A stretch of 15,813 bases of DNA, from positions 793,165-808,977 of the forward strand of contig ML986583.1 of NCBI GenBank assembly GCA_010094045.1, given 5' to 3'. Positions within the stretch are counted from its first letter, which is position 1; the number at the start of each line of letters is the position of its first letter. Shown here one piece after another: positions 1-8,420 of the stretch. Source of the stretch: Lojkania enalia (Eukaryota; Ascomycota; Dothideomycetes; Pleosporales). The notes under the pieces were generated by a model, which saw only the letters and a list, made by a program, of their open reading frames with translations, was not told where the DNA came from and did not search any database. Position numbers and translations under genes: made by a program.

Positions 1-603
1 GTATAAATCTACTTAGAGGTATATAGAAGTATATAGGGGTTTAAGGACCTAGGAATTCTATTAATACTTATAGGCCTTATATAAAAGGATATAGAAGAAC
101 TACTAAGCTACTTATAAAAGAGTATACAACTATATATAGAAGGAAAAAGAAGCGGAGCTGGGGGTAGAATAAGATAAGTAAAAAGCTTTAGGATAAGGTT
201 ACATATAAAGCTTTTTATAGAACAATTTCTTCGCATTATTATACTCTTACTAATAAATACTTTAAAGAAATTTCTTTATACTAGAACCTATTTATAATAG
301 CCCTAATTCCCTCTTAAACTAGTATAGATAGGGACTATTAGCCTATAAGAAGGGGGGTAGTATAATAATACGAAGAAATTGTTCTACGAAAAGCTTTATA
401 TATAATCTTATCCTAAAGCTTTTTACTTATCTTATCCTACCCCCAGCTCCGCCCCTTTTCCCTTCTATATATAGTTATATACTCCCTTATAAGTAGCTTA
501 GTAGTTCTTCTATATCCTTTTATATAAGGCCTATAAGTATTAATAGAATTCTTAGGTCCTTAAATCTTTACATACTCCTATATACCTCTAAGTAGATTTG
601 TAC
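1..603. repeat. Foldback element: 245-bp inverted repeat around a 113-bp loop
   Basis: Bases 1-245 are the reverse complement of 359-603 with strict colinearity: every pair of positions sums to 604, so no indel separates the arms, and the differences I see are mainly C/T or G/A transitions. The termini read GTAYAAATCTACTTAGAGG. A GC-rich block with GGAGCTGGGGGTA lies mid-arm, in contrast to the AT-rich surroundings. The loop (246-358) holds a perfect 16-bp palindrome TAAAGAAATTTCTTTA at 263-278 and a weaker AATAGCCCT / AGGGACTATT pair. No coding frame is evident. It could be a MITE-like or foldback transposon, or two oppositely oriented repeats. The right end abuts a broken pogo transposase at about 604, which suggests insertion there. 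The left end coincides with the window edge, so the target duplication cannot be checked. Confidence 0.85.
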
Positions 604-1530
604 CGCATTTAGACCTATTATCTTACCTACGCTATTATAATAAATAAACTTAATATTAAGTAGTTAAAATACTTTTATAGATATATAAAAGATTATATAA
701 TAGGCGCGTATTAACTACTAATCTTTAATAGCTATAATAGTTATAACTTATTTAATTTCTAGAAACTCTATAAAAAATAGAGTATTATTCTATTTTATAT
801 ACTAGCTTATTTATTATACTTATTATAGCTACTAGATATAAACTACTTCTTACTATTAAAGTATATATATAGAAATTAGATCTTAGTCTTAATATATAAT
901 TATATTAATTATATTATAAAACTTAGTTCTTTTTAACTTTTAAAACTACTTTTAATATATTAATTATAAAGAATAATATTTATATAAATTTTTAAGAAGC
1001 TGGTCTAATTCTATTTAATCTAAAAGTAGTACTTTTAAAACTTAATATAAAGCTTTATATACTAATACTATTAGTATAAGATAATACTTTATAAGAAGTA
1101 AAAATACTAAATAATATATATAAGCTAGAAGCTTAATTAATATTAATTTATAATCGAATTTAAAGAGATATAAGTTTTTTACTAGCGTCTATTATTAAGA
1201 AGCTAAATTAGCTTAAAAAAGACTCTATAAAAATAATATATTAGATCGGGTTAATATATAATAAAATTATCAGCCTTTAAGAAGTAAATAAAGTAGTAAT
1301 AAAATAGAAATAGTAGAAAAAAAGGCGGATTTAAGTATAAGAGACCCTAATAAAAGTATAAAGAGAGATAATTATTACTAAAAAAGATAATAAGAAGAAA
1401 ACTTAAGCTATAATATACTAATTTAAAGTATAATTAAGTATAAGTAGATAGTATAAAATATATTATAGCTGCTATAATAAGACTAGATATAATTCTTATA
1501 TATATTAGAAGGATATAGAGGTTTTTATAA
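604..1530 (+). pseudogene. Pogo/Fot1-like DDE transposase, 3' part (element F), RIP-degraded
   Basis: Relic of a CENP-B/pogo-type DDE transposase that would cut and paste DNA at TA sites. The plus-strand frame from about 640 reads IKxLKYF, then LLIFNSYNSYN (the block normally LLILDGHxSH), AYLLYLLxLLDINYF (normally AHSSHLLQPLDVxxF), and NYINYIIKLSSF. Of the catalytic acidic residues the second is Asn and the third (LLD) is kept. A C-terminal zinc knuckle is readable at 1461-1510 (YYSCYNKTRYNSY, normally a CxxC/HN(S/A)xTC motif). TAA and TAG codons interrupt the frame throughout. The N-terminal half and 5' terminal repeat are missing because the foldback at 1-603 abuts the gene. A deletion of about 27 bp is visible near 635 where the NGWT block should be. 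It resembles the 13454-15309 element more than the 3484 element. Confidence 0.8.
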
Positions 1531-1799
1531 AATAATTATATAAGTTATAAATTACTATTATATTATTTAATTATTAAGCTATATATATATAAAGGTTAAA
1601 AAAGTTAATAGAGTAGACTACTTACTTATATAAACCGCTCGTTTATAAGGTATATTATATAAAAATTATACTTAGTTTTACTATAATATATTTTATAAGT
1701 CAGCGGCTATTATAAATAAGTAGTTATTCTACTATCTATATTAAGTTTTATATACAACTCTTTTAATAATACTATAGTATATTAATTAAATATTATAGT
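1531..1799. other. AT-rich stretch, probably the 3' flank of element F
   Basis: No coding frame or recognisable motif. By position this should hold the 3' untranslated part and right terminal repeat of the pogo relic upstream, but without its left terminus in the window the repeat cannot be matched. Bases 1800-1801 are the TA next to the following element. Confidence 0.4.
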
Positions 1800-1801
1800 T
1801 A

Positions 1802-2894
1802 ATATATTCTACTATTAAAATAGCTATTTTATTAAAGTAGCTACTTTTTTTAGTATAATAAATACTATATAAAAAAAGTTAATTTACTTAATATTAATAA
1901 AAGATTCTATATATAATATGCTTTTATCTAATTTAGAATTTTCTCTACTATCCTTTTAGTATATATAAGCGTTATATCTAGTCTTATTATAGTTACTATA
2001 GTAGTATTAAACTAGTTAGACTCTTTCTTAAATATTAGTATTATAAGTCTTTTTAAAGAGCTAAAAATTTATAAATACTTTAGTAGTTATATATAAAAAT
2101 CTCTTACTATATAATACTATACTATTATACTAAATATATATTCTTTTATATATTTTATACTTAGTTACTTCTTCTAATTACCTTTTAAGTTCAGAATTAT
2201 AAGTTTAAAGAAGTATATTTTAATATAGTATTAACTTAATACTTTTTAAAAGTTATAAAAATCTTTTTTATATCTTTTTTAATAATTTTATAAAGGACTT
2301 TTATATAAATATTAATTGTTACCTAAATTTATATATATTATTTAGAGTTTTAAACTATTAAAAGTCTTCTTATAAAAGTAGTTCTAGTAGAGTATATAAT
2401 TATATATTAAAGTAATTTAATATAATTTATATATTTAGAGGAATAATTTCTATTATCTTAAAAGTTTTTTAATAGTTCTTATATATAAATATATTAAAAA
2501 ACGTGTTTTTAAAAGTTAGAAGAAAGCTTTCTTTATTAATATAGTAGATATATTAGTATACTAAGTCTTATATATACTATAAATACTTCAACTTTAATAG
2601 TAAAAGGTAAATTATATTAAGAAGCTAAAATATATATAATAAATAAAAAGAAATATAAAATGTTAAAATCTTTTATATAAGGTAATAATTTTTAAATTCC
2701 TAGTTAAAGTAGCTTTTATAGCTATCTAAAATAAGTAGTCTATATAACTCTATCTAATATATCTTTATATACTTATTAAAGTATTTTAGCTACTTAAAAC
2801 TAAGTATATTATTTATCTAGCCGTTTTTAGAGACTAAAATTTTCTAATTATATAGTATATCTACTTCTTTATACTATATAAAGATATAGATATA
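1802..2894 (-). mobile_element. Pogo element E, 3' portion on the minus strand, interrupted by element C
   Basis: This is the reverse complement of the 3' part of the element at 3484-5332: base 1802 corresponds to 5332 and base 2894 to about 4239, with only one or so indels. The terminal repeat at 1802 reads ATATATTCTACTATTAAAA and matches the outer end of element A after C-to-T and G-to-A change; TA lies just outside at 1800-1801. The content covers the transposase from before the NGWT block to the C terminus, including the zinc-knuckle region. Minus-strand frames show the same TAA/TAG decay as element A but heavier. At 2893-2894 the sequence is cut by element C at a TA, and the other half of E is not found beyond C, so it was deleted later. 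Confidence 0.85.
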
Positions 2895-3259
2895 ATATAT
2901 TCTACTATTAAAGTAGTTAAACTATTAAAGCGGCTACTTTTTCTCAGTATTATAAATATTATATACAAACTATAATAAATCTATAATATAACATTCTATT
3001 AATTTAATAAGAAGGTAGAATTAAAATTATCTTATAAGTATATAAATTAGGCTAATTTAAGAGTATATAATATATTACTATAACTTTTAATATATAATAT
3101 TAATAACTTTCTATTTAACTTTATAAAATTATATTTTACTCTTATATACAACTAAATTACTAGAAACTTATAATAATTAAAGAATAAATAATCGTATAAT
3201 ATATTCTTAATTTTAATTTATAAGGATTTATACTTTAATTATATAAAGTAGTAGATATA
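2895..3259 (+). mobile_element. Pogo element C, 5' 365-bp fragment
   Basis: First 365 bp of the same family as element A: offsets from the element start agree exactly (start 2895 against 3484; last shared base 3259 against 3848). The left terminal repeat begins ATATATTCTACTATTAAAG, preceded by TA at 2893-2894, which is shared with the interrupted element E. A mutated start codon (ATA at 2975, offset +80) corresponds to the intact ATG of element B. The fragment covers the N-terminal helix-turn-helix part of the transposase, up to the block normally reading YILDLNSRGF and slightly beyond. It ends at 3259-3264, where a shared AAACTA joins it to the tandem unit, suggesting a microhomology-mediated deletion. 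Confidence 0.85.
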
Positions 3260-3285
3260 AACTAGTAAATAGAATATATAGTATC

Positions 3286-3447
3286 TTATTTAAGTTAAAA
3301 TTAGGTTTAGGATTCTTAATACTATAGTTAAAATTAAGGTAGAGTTTTTAATTCTAGAATATAAGTTAGATAGAAGTTCTTAGTATTAAAGTTAAAATTA
3401 TAGTAGAATTTTTAATACTAGAGTATAAAATTAAAGTAGAAATACTT
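3286..3447. repeat. 32-bp minisatellite, five units (unit 1 copy)
   Basis: Consecutive repeats begin at about 3286, 3318, 3350, 3382 and 3414, a period of exactly 32 bp for the last four. A typical repeat starts AATACTAGAGT or AGTATTAAAGT and ends in a T-run. The period is not a multiple of three, so it is unlikely to be coding. The same array, with the same number of repeats, occurs at 6169-6330, showing that it was present before the unit duplicated. It lies at the 3' side of the minus-strand H3-like gene in the same unit. Confidence 0.8.
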
Positions 3448-3483
3448 TATAAAGTTTTTCTATAATTATAGAAAATAATTATA

Positions 3484-3536
3484 ACGTATTCTACTATTAA
3501 AGCAGCCAAACTATCGAAGCGGCCACTTTTTCTTAG
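3484..3536 (+). repeat. Left terminal inverted repeat of element A with two 17-bp iterons
   Basis: Starts ACGTATT and then carries two related 15-17-bp direct repeats, CTATTAAAGCAGCCA and CTATCGAAGCGGCCA, offset by 17 bp, followed by CTTTTTCTTAG. It pairs with 5280-5332. Paired direct repeats inside a terminal repeat are the usual form of transposase binding sites; that role is inferred here. Confidence 0.9.
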
Positions 3537-3563
3537 TATTATAAACACTACATACGAACTATA

Positions 3564-5249
3564 ATAAATCTATAATACAACCTTCTATTAATTTAATAAG
3601 AAGGTAGAATTAAGCTTACCTTATAGGCGTATAAATTAGGCTAGTTTAAGAGCGTATAACGCGCTACTATAGCTTTTAACGTATAATATTAATAACTCTC
3701 TACTCGACTTTATAGAATCACGTTTCGCTCTTATATATAACCAAATTACTAGAAGCTTATAGTAACTAAAGAATAAACAATCGTATAATATATTCTTAAC
3801 TTTAATTCGCGAGGATTTACGCCCTAGTTATATAAGGTAGTAGATATAGTAGATAAACTATTAGGTATATATAATAGAATACTTATAGAAAAGAATTAGC
3901 CTAAACAATTTATAGCGCGTATAAATAAGTTTAAAACAGCTTTTAATTAAGTAAAAGATTGCTAAAGAATAAAATAAGAGAATTTAGAGGTTATTAATAT
4001 ATAGTTTAAGCTTATATAGAATATAATTGCGAAATATAGTATATATAATAATAATATCTACAACTTTAATAAGATAGACTTTTAGATAGGTATTATTAGT
4101 ACTATAAAAGTTGTTATAAGTTTAGAATGTTATATAAAATCTACTCTTATATAGCTAGGCGATCGTAAGTAGGTAATAGTTATCTAAAGTATCTATACTA
4201 CTATATATATAACCCTACTATTTATTATCTATAAAAGACGCGTCTATATCTCTATATAATATAAAGAAGTAGGTATACTATATAATTGGAAAATTTTAGT
4301 CTCTAAGAACGGCTGGATAAATAACGTACTTAGTTTTAAGTAGCTAAAGTATTTTAATAAGTATATAAAGATACGTTAGATAGAATTATATAGGCTATTT
4401 ATTTTAGATAGTTATAAAAGCTACTTTAACTAAGAATTTAAAGATTACTACCTTATACGAAAGATCCTAACACTTTATATATCTTCTTATTTATCGTATA
4501 TACTTCAGCCTCTTAATATAGTTTACTTTTTACTATTAAAGCTAAAATACTCGCAGCGTATATAAGACTTAATACACTAACGTATCTACTATATTAATAA
4601 AGAAGGCTTTCTTCTAGCCTTTAAAAACGCGTTTTTAAATATATTTACGTACGAGAACTATTAAAAGACTTTTAAAGTAATAGGAATTATTCCTTTAAAC
4701 GCGTAGATTATATTAGATTATCTTAATATATAATTATATACCCTACTAGAACTACTTTTATAAGAAAACTTCTAGTAATCTAAAACTCTAAGTAATATAT
4801 ATAAATTTAGGTTATAATTAATACTTATATAAAAGTCCTTTATATAATTACTAAAAGAGGTATAAGAAGAATTCTTATAGTTTATAAAAGGTGCTAAATT
4901 AATACTATATTAGAATACACTTCTTTAAGCTTACAACTCTAAACTTAAAAAGTAATTAGAAGAAGTAACTAAGTATAAAACGCGTAAAAGAAAGTATATT
5001 TAGTATAGTAGTATAGTATTATATAGTAAGGGATCTTTATATATAGCTGCTGAAGTATCTATAAGCTCTTAGCCCTTTAAGAAGACTTGTAATACTAATA
5101 CTTAAGAAAGGACTTAACCAGCTTAACGCTACTATAGTAACTATAGTAAGACTAAATATAACGCTCATACATGCTAAAAAGATAGTAGAGAAAATTCTAA
5201 ATCAGATAAAAGTATATTATATATAGAATCTCTTATTAGTATTAAGTAA
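3564..5249 (+). pseudogene. Pogo/Fot1-like DDE transposase of element A, frame preserved, RIP stops
   Basis: A 561-codon frame runs from an ATA at 3564 (ATG in the sister element) to TAA at 5247-5249 without any frameshift; it is broken only by TAA and TAG. Order of blocks: N-terminal helix-turn-helix EGRIKLTLxAYKLG; YILNFNSRGFTP; IYNFNKIDF (first catalytic Asp now Asn); VSKNGWINN; LFILDSYKSYF (second Asp kept); ILQPLNIVYF (third Asp now Asn); KEGFLLAFKNAF; and a C-terminal zinc knuckle YYSNYSKTKYNAHTC at about 5130-5175. This is the DDE endonuclease/CENP-B-type transposase common in ascomycetes. With two of three catalytic acids lost and many stops it cannot be functional. The length fits the family, usually 500-600 residues. 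Confidence 0.93.
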
Positions 5250-5279
5250 ATTAACTTTTTATATATAGTATTTATTACG

Positions 5280-5332
5280 CTAAGAAAAAGTAGCTACTTT
5301 AATAGTTTAGCCGCTTTAATAGTAGAATACGT
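5280..5332 (-). repeat. Right terminal inverted repeat of element A
   Basis: The reverse complement reads ACGTATTCTACTATTAAAGC and continues as the left repeat with only transition differences. It contains the same 17-bp-spaced iteron pair and is followed outside by TA at 5333-5334. Confidence 0.9.
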
Positions 5333-5532
5333 TATATTAAATATTTATTATAGTAAATTATTATAATAGAAAACTAGTTTTATTTAAAATAGTTTTTTTA
5401 AGTTTAAAACTATTTAGAGATTATAATTTTAATCTAATAGAAGATTAAACTTCTTATAGTATTATTTTACTAAATATACATTCTTATTTTAGATAGTAAT
5501 CTACTTTATATAAATTATATTTATATTATAGT

Positions 5533-5581
5533 CTAATATAATTAGTATTATATAGTATAAATTATATAAAAAAATATATAC
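5533..5581 (-). other. Intron 2 of H3-like copy 1
   Basis: On the minus strand the intron starts GTATAT, has the branch sequence TACTAAT (TACTAAC in copy 2) and ends ATTAG. It splits the codon for the Asp of the FED block after its first base (phase 1). It is one A longer than in copy 2, as expected for a non-coding segment. Confidence 0.7.
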
Positions 5582-5779
5582 TTTTAAAGAACTTAATAAA
5601 AAAAGTTTTAATAAACTTTTAGAAAGTCTTAATTATACTCTATTACTAATATATCTTATTATTATAGATATCCTTCTAAACTATAATAGTAATTTTATAG
5701 ATTAGCTATAAAAAAGAAAGCTTTTAAAAGAGAAGTTTAATACTTTTCTAATATTATTTAATCTATTAAAATATAACGG

Positions 5780-5827
5780 CTATATTTTATTAGTATATAA
5801 TTATAATAAAAATCTATAATAACTTAC
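5780..5827 (-). other. Intron 1 of H3-like copy 1
   Basis: On the minus strand the intron starts GTAAGT, contains TACTAAT and ends TATAG. It splits the Thr codon of the PGTVAL block as A|CC (phase 1). Length 48 nt, short but normal for ascomycete introns. Confidence 0.7.
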
Positions 5828-6168
5828 TTCTAAGATAATAGTAATATTTTACTAGTATAGACTTTACTAGTATAGGTATTTTATAAGCTAATTTAGTAGC
5901 AAGCTATTTTTAAGAAAACTTACTATCTATTAAAATAATTTTAAATTATATTATTTCTTAAGTATAAGATATTATATATTAATAATAGTAGAATAGAGTA
6001 GTTATTATTAATAATTAAGGTTAATAATATAAAGCTAAAATAAAGTTTATTAATAAATATCTAAAATATAAATATAGATACTAATATATATATATATATA
6101 TATTAAAAGCTAGTATTAAACTAAAATTATAAAGTAAAACTAGGCTAGTAAATAGAGTATATAATATC

Positions 6169-6330
6169 TTATCTAGGTTAAAATTAGGTTTAAGATTTTT
6201 AGTACTAGAGTTAAAATTAAAGTAGAGTTTTTAGTACTAGAGTATAAGTTAAGTAGAGGTTCTTAGTATTAAAGTTAAGGTTAGAGTAGAATTCTTAGTA
6301 CTAGAGTATAAAGTTAAGATAGAAGTACTT
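6169..6330. repeat. 32-bp minisatellite, five units (unit 2 copy)
   Basis: Repeats begin at about 6169, 6201, 6233, 6265 and 6297, a period of 32 bp. Typical start AGTACTAGAGT, typical end GAGTTTTT or GAATTCTT. This copy keeps more G and C than the one at 3286-3447. It separates the two H3-like gene copies. Confidence 0.85.
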
Positions 6331-6483
6331 TATAGGGTTTTTCTATAATTATAGAAAATAATTATATATTATATATTTATTATATATTAAATATTAAATA
6401 TTTATTATAGTAAATTATTATAGTAGAAAACTAGTTTTATTTAAAGTAGCCTTTTCTAAGCCTAAGACTATTTAGGAATTATA

Positions 6484-6694
6484 TATTATAAGAGGCTACA
6501 AGTAGGAATAATAAGGCTTATCTAACGCTTAGTATAGTATGCTATATACAGATCTCAGGTGTTATATAAGAGGATAGCTAAGGAGTAAGCTAAACGCGAG
6601 GTAAGTAGAAAGATAAGAGAGAAGAAGAAAGCACGTGCGTAGAAGCGAGCGTGCTATATATAGGTATTAGGGGGAATATAAGGATACCATAATA
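6484..6694 (-). repeat. LTR (3' LTR in element sense)
   Basis: 211 bp, colinear with 7804-8014 with few differences, mostly transitions. Ends TATTA and TAATA. In element sense it starts TATTATGGTATCC. Confidence 0.92.
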
Positions 6695-6697
6695 GTA

Positions 6698-6710
6698 CCC
6701 CCTTTTAAAA
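6698..6710 (-). other. Polypurine tract of the LTR element
   Basis: On the minus strand an A/G tract AAAAGGGGG lies three bases before the 3' LTR and just after the end of the gag frame. This is the expected site for plus-strand DNA priming in reverse transcription. Confidence 0.65.
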
Positions 6711-6721
6711 AGTAGCCGCAA

Positions 6722-7693
6722 TTAACGATTATAGCTGTAATATAGGAATCTAGTATAACTAGCTGTCTATTTCGTACGGGATAGGAGTACTATATCTATT
6801 AGGAGGAGCTACGGCTTAACCTAGCTACAGTTCTTAATCTAATAATATTTAGATCTACAATTATAGTAAAAGTTATAAATATAGCGGTAATAGTAGTAGG
6901 CTAATAATATAGAAGAAGAGTATAATCTTATCTAGGTATTACTAATATCTATATACTTAAGAGAAGGAGATTTAACTAGCTGAGTGTTAGTTTAAGAGAA
7001 CTATTTCTAGCTAGCTAGCTAGCATCTAGTACGATAATTAATACGCTGAATAAGCTTAATATAATTGTTATATTACTAACAGAATAGAGAGTTATTTAAC
7101 TCTTTAAAGAGCTGGTAGAAAGAAGAGTAGAAACTACAGTAGAAAGAGGAGATTTGAGATATATTAGGTTATAACTAGGTATCTACCTTATATAAGAGAT
7201 ACTTAAAACAAGCGAGGTATATAAGAAGCAACTTATTATTCTTCTAATATACTAATATAAAATATTAAACTGCCTCCTATTCCTTATATAGATTATAATA
7301 GAAGTACTAGAAGAATAAAAAGATTATCTTAAGATTCTAGGACTAGCTATCTTTAGTAGTCTAGTAGAGGTATAGTACTAATACCTGCTATAACTATTTA
7401 AGTCGGTCCTAGATGTAGTTAAATATATTAGCTCTATTAAGCTGGTCTAAATAGAGCTTAGCCTTAATAGATAGAAGCTATATATAAAGCGTATATAGTT
7501 TACCGTCGAAATATAGAGGGTCTAGGAGTTAAGAACGAGAGGTAGTAAAGGACTAGAGCTAGAAGATAATAGTATATACTGAGTCGAGATTAGATTAGAA
7601 CTACTAGATTTTAGATTACTAGTTCTAAAGCTCCTGCTACAGCTGCTATATAAGTAGTAGAATAGCTGTTAGGTTGGTATTCTAGCTAGATAT
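6722..7693 (-). pseudogene. gag: Gag polyprotein (gypsy type) with CCHC zinc knuckle, RIP stops only
   Basis: A single 324-codon frame runs from ATA (mutated ATG) at 7693 to TAA at 6722 with no frameshift. Residues about 14-40 are a Gln-rich coiled coil once TAA/TAG are read as Gln. Next comes LLDPLYFDGKLYTLY at about residues 54-68, the block that opens the capsid-like domain in fungal gypsy Gag proteins (DPPxFDGK...W). Residues 276-289 (6827-6868) form a CCHC knuckle: YYNCRSKYYxIKNC, where the first Cys and the His have become Tyr, exactly the expected RIP changes (TGC to TAC, CAT to TAT). Gag packages the element RNA in cytoplasmic particles. The frame ends 12 bases from the polypurine tract, so no pol was ever behind it in this copy. 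Confidence 0.85.
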
Positions 7694-7785
7694 TACTAGG
7701 AAGGAAGAAAAAAATCCGGACGGAGAATAATAAAGATCTCTATCTAGAGATCTGCAGCAGCTATCTAGCTGCTATTACTATATAA

Positions 7786-7803
7786 CTAGGCGAGCTATCC
7801 TAG
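7786..7803 (-). other. Possible primer binding site of the LTR element
   Basis: Directly inside the 5' LTR the minus strand reads CTAGGATAGCTCGCC, where TAGG may be RIP-altered TGGG (a primer site normally begins TGG). I could not assign the primer tRNA, so this rests mainly on position. Confidence 0.35.
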
Positions 7804-8014
7804 TATTATAAGAAGCTACGAGTAGGGACGATAAGGCTTATCTAACGCTTAGTATAGTATGCTATATACAGATCTCAGGTGTTGTATAAGAGGATAGCTA
7901 AGGAGTAAGCTGAACGTAAGGTAAGTAAGAAGATAAGAGGGAAGAAAAAAACATATACGCGGAAGCGAGCGCGCCACATATAGGTGTTAGGGGGAATATA
8001 AGGATACCGTAATA
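7804..8014 (-). repeat. LTR (5' LTR in element sense)
   Basis: 211 bp, second copy. In element sense it starts TATTACGGTATCC, the RIP form of TGTTACGGTATCC; TGTTACGG is a common start of fungal gypsy LTRs (family knowledge). Confidence 0.92.
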
Positions 8015-8126
8015 TTATAACTCTAATTTAATAGAAGATTAAACTTCTTATAGTATTATTTTATTAAATATATATTCTTATTTTAGATAGTAATCTATTT
8101 TACATATATTCTATTTATATTATAGT

Positions 8127-8174
8127 CTAATATAGTTAGTATTATATAGTATAAATTATATAAAAAATATATAC
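8127..8174 (-). other. Intron 2 of H3-like copy 2
   Basis: 48 nt on the minus strand; donor GTATAT, canonical branch site TACTAAC, acceptor ATTAG. Phase 1. Removing it restores the FED...AIHAKRVTI continuity of histone H3. Confidence 0.75.
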
Positions 8175-8372
8175 TTTTAAAGAACTTAATAAGGAAAATC
8201 TTAGTAGACTTTTAGAGAGCTTTAATTATACTCTATTAATAATATATTTTACTATTATAAGTATCCTTCTAAACTATAATAGTAATTTTATAGATTAACC
8301 GTAAAAAAGAAAGCTTTTAAAGAAGAAGTTTAGTACTCTTCTAATATTATTTAATCTATTAAAGTATAATAG

Positions 8373-8420
8373 TTATATCCTATTAGTATATAACTATAAT
8401 AAAAACCTATAATAACTTAC
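8373..8420 (-). other. Intron 1 of H3-like copy 2
   Basis: 48 nt on the minus strand; donor GTAAGT, branch TACTAAT. The acceptor is TATAA where copy 1 has TATAG, a G-to-A change. Phase 1, at the same codon as in copy 1. Confidence 0.68.

Larger units (their letters stand above)
3484..5332 (+). mobile_element. Complete pogo/Fot1-like DNA transposon A (1849 bp)
   Basis: Full-length cut-and-paste transposon: inverted terminal repeats of about 53 bp at 3484-3536 and 5280-5332, flanked by TA at 3482-3483 and 5333-5334 as expected for Tc1/mariner/pogo insertion. One transposase gene fills the interior. Its length equals that of the element at 10514-12362 exactly, and start and stop codons lie at the same offsets (+80 and +1765), so the two are colinear without net indels. 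It inserted at the inner edge of tandem unit 1 and is RIP-mutated but less so than copies C and E. Confidence 0.95.
5429..5954 (-). pseudogene. Histone H3/CenH3-like gene, copy 1 (three exons), RIP-degraded
   Basis: Minus-strand gene model: start ATA (from ATG) at 5954, introns 5780-5827 (48 nt, GTAAGT to TATAG) and 5533-5581 (49 nt, GTATAT to TTAG, branch TACTAAT), stop TAA at 5429-5431; spliced length 429 nt, 142 codons plus stop. With TAA/TAG read as Arg, Gln or Trp, the product follows histone H3: a tail with KxxRKQLATKxARK, then a core with GTVAL, RYQKSTELL, RKLPFxRLV, ALQE, FLV, AIHAKRVTI and KDVxLARR, each position agreeing or explained by C-to-T/G-to-A change. A TAG at the position of Trp in RWQ, the long loop before it, and Phe before LV are CenH3-like. 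This copy keeps the AG acceptor of intron 1 (TATAG) that copy 2 has lost. Histone H3 packages DNA; CenH3 marks centromeres. The family call is strong; H3 versus CenH3 is less certain. Confidence 0.75.
3262..6138. repeat. Tandem unit 1 (about 1.03 kb) carrying an H3-like gene relic, split by pogo element A
   Basis: Bases 3262-3481 match 6145-6366 and bases 5335-6138 match 6388-6483 plus 8020-8725. With the 1849-bp pogo element and one TA copy removed, unit 1 is about 1.03 kb, directly followed by unit 2 in the same orientation. The two homologous blocks start and stop together at both outer edges (3262 with 6145; 6138 with 8725), so this is a tandem duplication rather than two dispersed repeats. 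Order within the unit on the plus strand: 32-bp minisatellite, AT-rich spacer, minus-strand H3-like gene, and about 180 bp upstream of that gene. The ends carry neither TG/CA nor inverted repeats, which argues against LTRs. Confidence 0.8.
6484..8014 (-). mobile_element. Complete gag-only LTR retroelement (1531 bp), minus strand
   Basis: Two direct repeats of exactly 211 bp (6484-6694 and 7804-8014) flank a 1109-bp interior, and the whole is bounded by a 5-bp target duplication TTATA at 6479-6483 and 8015-8019. The termini TATTA...TAATA are the RIP forms of TGTTA...TAACA. The unfilled site is visible in unit 1 near 5420-5425. Orientation is set by an A/G tract at 6698-6710 next to the left LTR (3' in element sense) and a Gag reading frame on the minus strand. 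There is no protease, reverse transcriptase, RNase H or integrase; there would be no room for them. It would need enzymes from an autonomous gypsy-type relative. Base composition is visibly less AT-biased than the flanks, which suggests a younger insertion. Confidence 0.92.

Noticed and set aside
1802..3259. Elements E and C as one element with a rearranged middle
   Set aside because: They lie in opposite orientation, each with its own outer terminal repeat, and the junction falls exactly at a TA with the left end of C intact; nested insertion explains it better.
5575..6100. Plus-strand reading frame in the duplicated unit (TFKELNKKSFNKLLESLNYT...)
   Set aside because: It is fairly open in both copies, but it is the antisense of the H3-like gene; the minus-strand reading gives a clear histone match and consistent introns, the plus strand gives nothing recognisable.
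6088..6106. (TA)n tract as a regulatory or structural element
   Set aside because: Simple TA runs also occur near 9566 and are expected by chance and RIP in this composition.
6484..6694. The two 211-bp repeats as part of the older tandem duplication
   Set aside because: They are bounded by their own TTATA target duplication, and the corresponding site in unit 1 is empty.
8380..8420. Shorter 41-nt version of intron 1 ending at ACTAATAG
   Set aside because: It breaks the reading frame. The acceptor seven bases downstream (TATAG in copy 1) keeps the frame, restores the PGTVAL block and gives the same branch-to-acceptor distance as intron 2.
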